Below the pieces are notes generated by a model that worked only from the letters and a program-made list of their open reading frames with translations, did not search any database and was not told where the DNA came from. Positions 24,580 to 24,645 of a stretch of 24,645 nucleotides of DNA are shown piece after piece. Both the position numbers and the translations under genes were made by a program. The stretch covers positions 1 to 24,645 of the forward strand of contig CAKPVJ010000033.1 of the NCBI GenBank assembly GCA_934193515.1, written 5' to 3'. This stretch comes from an uncultured Megasphaera sp. GTDB lineage: Bacteria > Bacillota > Negativicutes > Veillonellales > Megasphaeraceae. Positions within the stretch are counted from its first letter, which is position 1. Every line of letters starts with the position of its first letter.

Positions 24580-24645
24580 TCAAGTCAAGTGCAACGTTTT
24601 TGAAAAATAGACCTCATAGGGTGTTTTGTAGCCAAGACATTTTCT
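24580..24645 (-). mobile_element. C-terminal end of an IS30-family transposase (partial, off the right edge)
   Basis: The minus strand entering the window encodes RKCLGYKTPYEVYFSKTLHL, then T and a stop (TGA at 24580-24582). The RKCLGYKTPYEVF-like sequence is the characteristic C-terminus of IS30-family DDE transposases. Only 21 codons are visible, so the element lies mostly to the right of the window. Its inverted repeat probably lies around 24572-24600, in the sequence around TTGTCAAGTCAAGTGCAAC, but the other end is needed to prove that. It sits about 70 bases past the ssrA terminator. Confidence 0.8.

Noticed and set aside
1..24645. CRISPR array, prophage, toxin-antitoxin or defence system
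   Set aside because: No regularly spaced repeats, phage genes or paired small genes were seen; apart from the right-edge IS end the window is core chromosome.

Overview
The window looks like chromosome of a diderm Firmicute of the Negativicutes, probably a Megasphaera/Dialister/Veillonella-type organism. Two sets of traits lead to this inference. Firmicute-type control and operons are present: a glmS ribozyme, a cdaA-cdaR-glmM operon, CggR and an Rrf2 regulator. At the same time there is a very large outer-membrane beta-barrel protein with a signal peptide and a C-terminal aromatic beta-signal, which requires an outer membrane. No database search was possible, so the genus is a guess.

Layout. 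Positions 1-7004 (all minus strand) hold the cell-wall precursor and c-di-AMP block, transcribed cdaA -> cdaR -> FAD-dependent oxidoreductase -> glmM. glmS follows behind its own consensus-like promoter, a terminator-like hairpin and a glmS ribozyme. Positions 7296-9521 (minus) hold an Rrf2 regulator with four cysteines, and a phosphate transport pair (a DUF47/PhoU-like protein overlapping a PiT permease). Positions 9823-14739 (plus) hold one giant outer-membrane gene. A bidirectional terminator separates it from the convergent tpiA.

Positions 14809-22986 (minus) are a central glycolysis cluster, read gap3 -> gpmI, then from a new promoter gap2 -> cggR -> gap1 -> pgk -> tpiA. Three GAPDH genes of three different sequence types lie within about 6 kb. 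Positions 23137-23898 (minus) are a YdcF/ElyC-like membrane protein. Positions 24063-24415 (plus) are tmRNA (ssrA) with its terminator. The last 66 bases are the C-terminal end of an IS30-type transposase that runs off the window.

The two most unusual items are these. (1) The 1638-residue outer-membrane protein joins a complete TonB-dependent receptor (plug plus barrel) through a Thr/Ala/Pro-rich linker to a second, porin-like barrel domain that ends in its own beta-signal; it also carries an 8-G tract in which either single-base indel truncates the second barrel. (2) The three GAPDH paralogues differ at the cofactor-determining positions. The copy in the pgk-tpiA operon has an altered active-site loop (SCTTCG in place of SCTTNC), while the copy that looks like the main glycolytic enzyme stands outside that operon.
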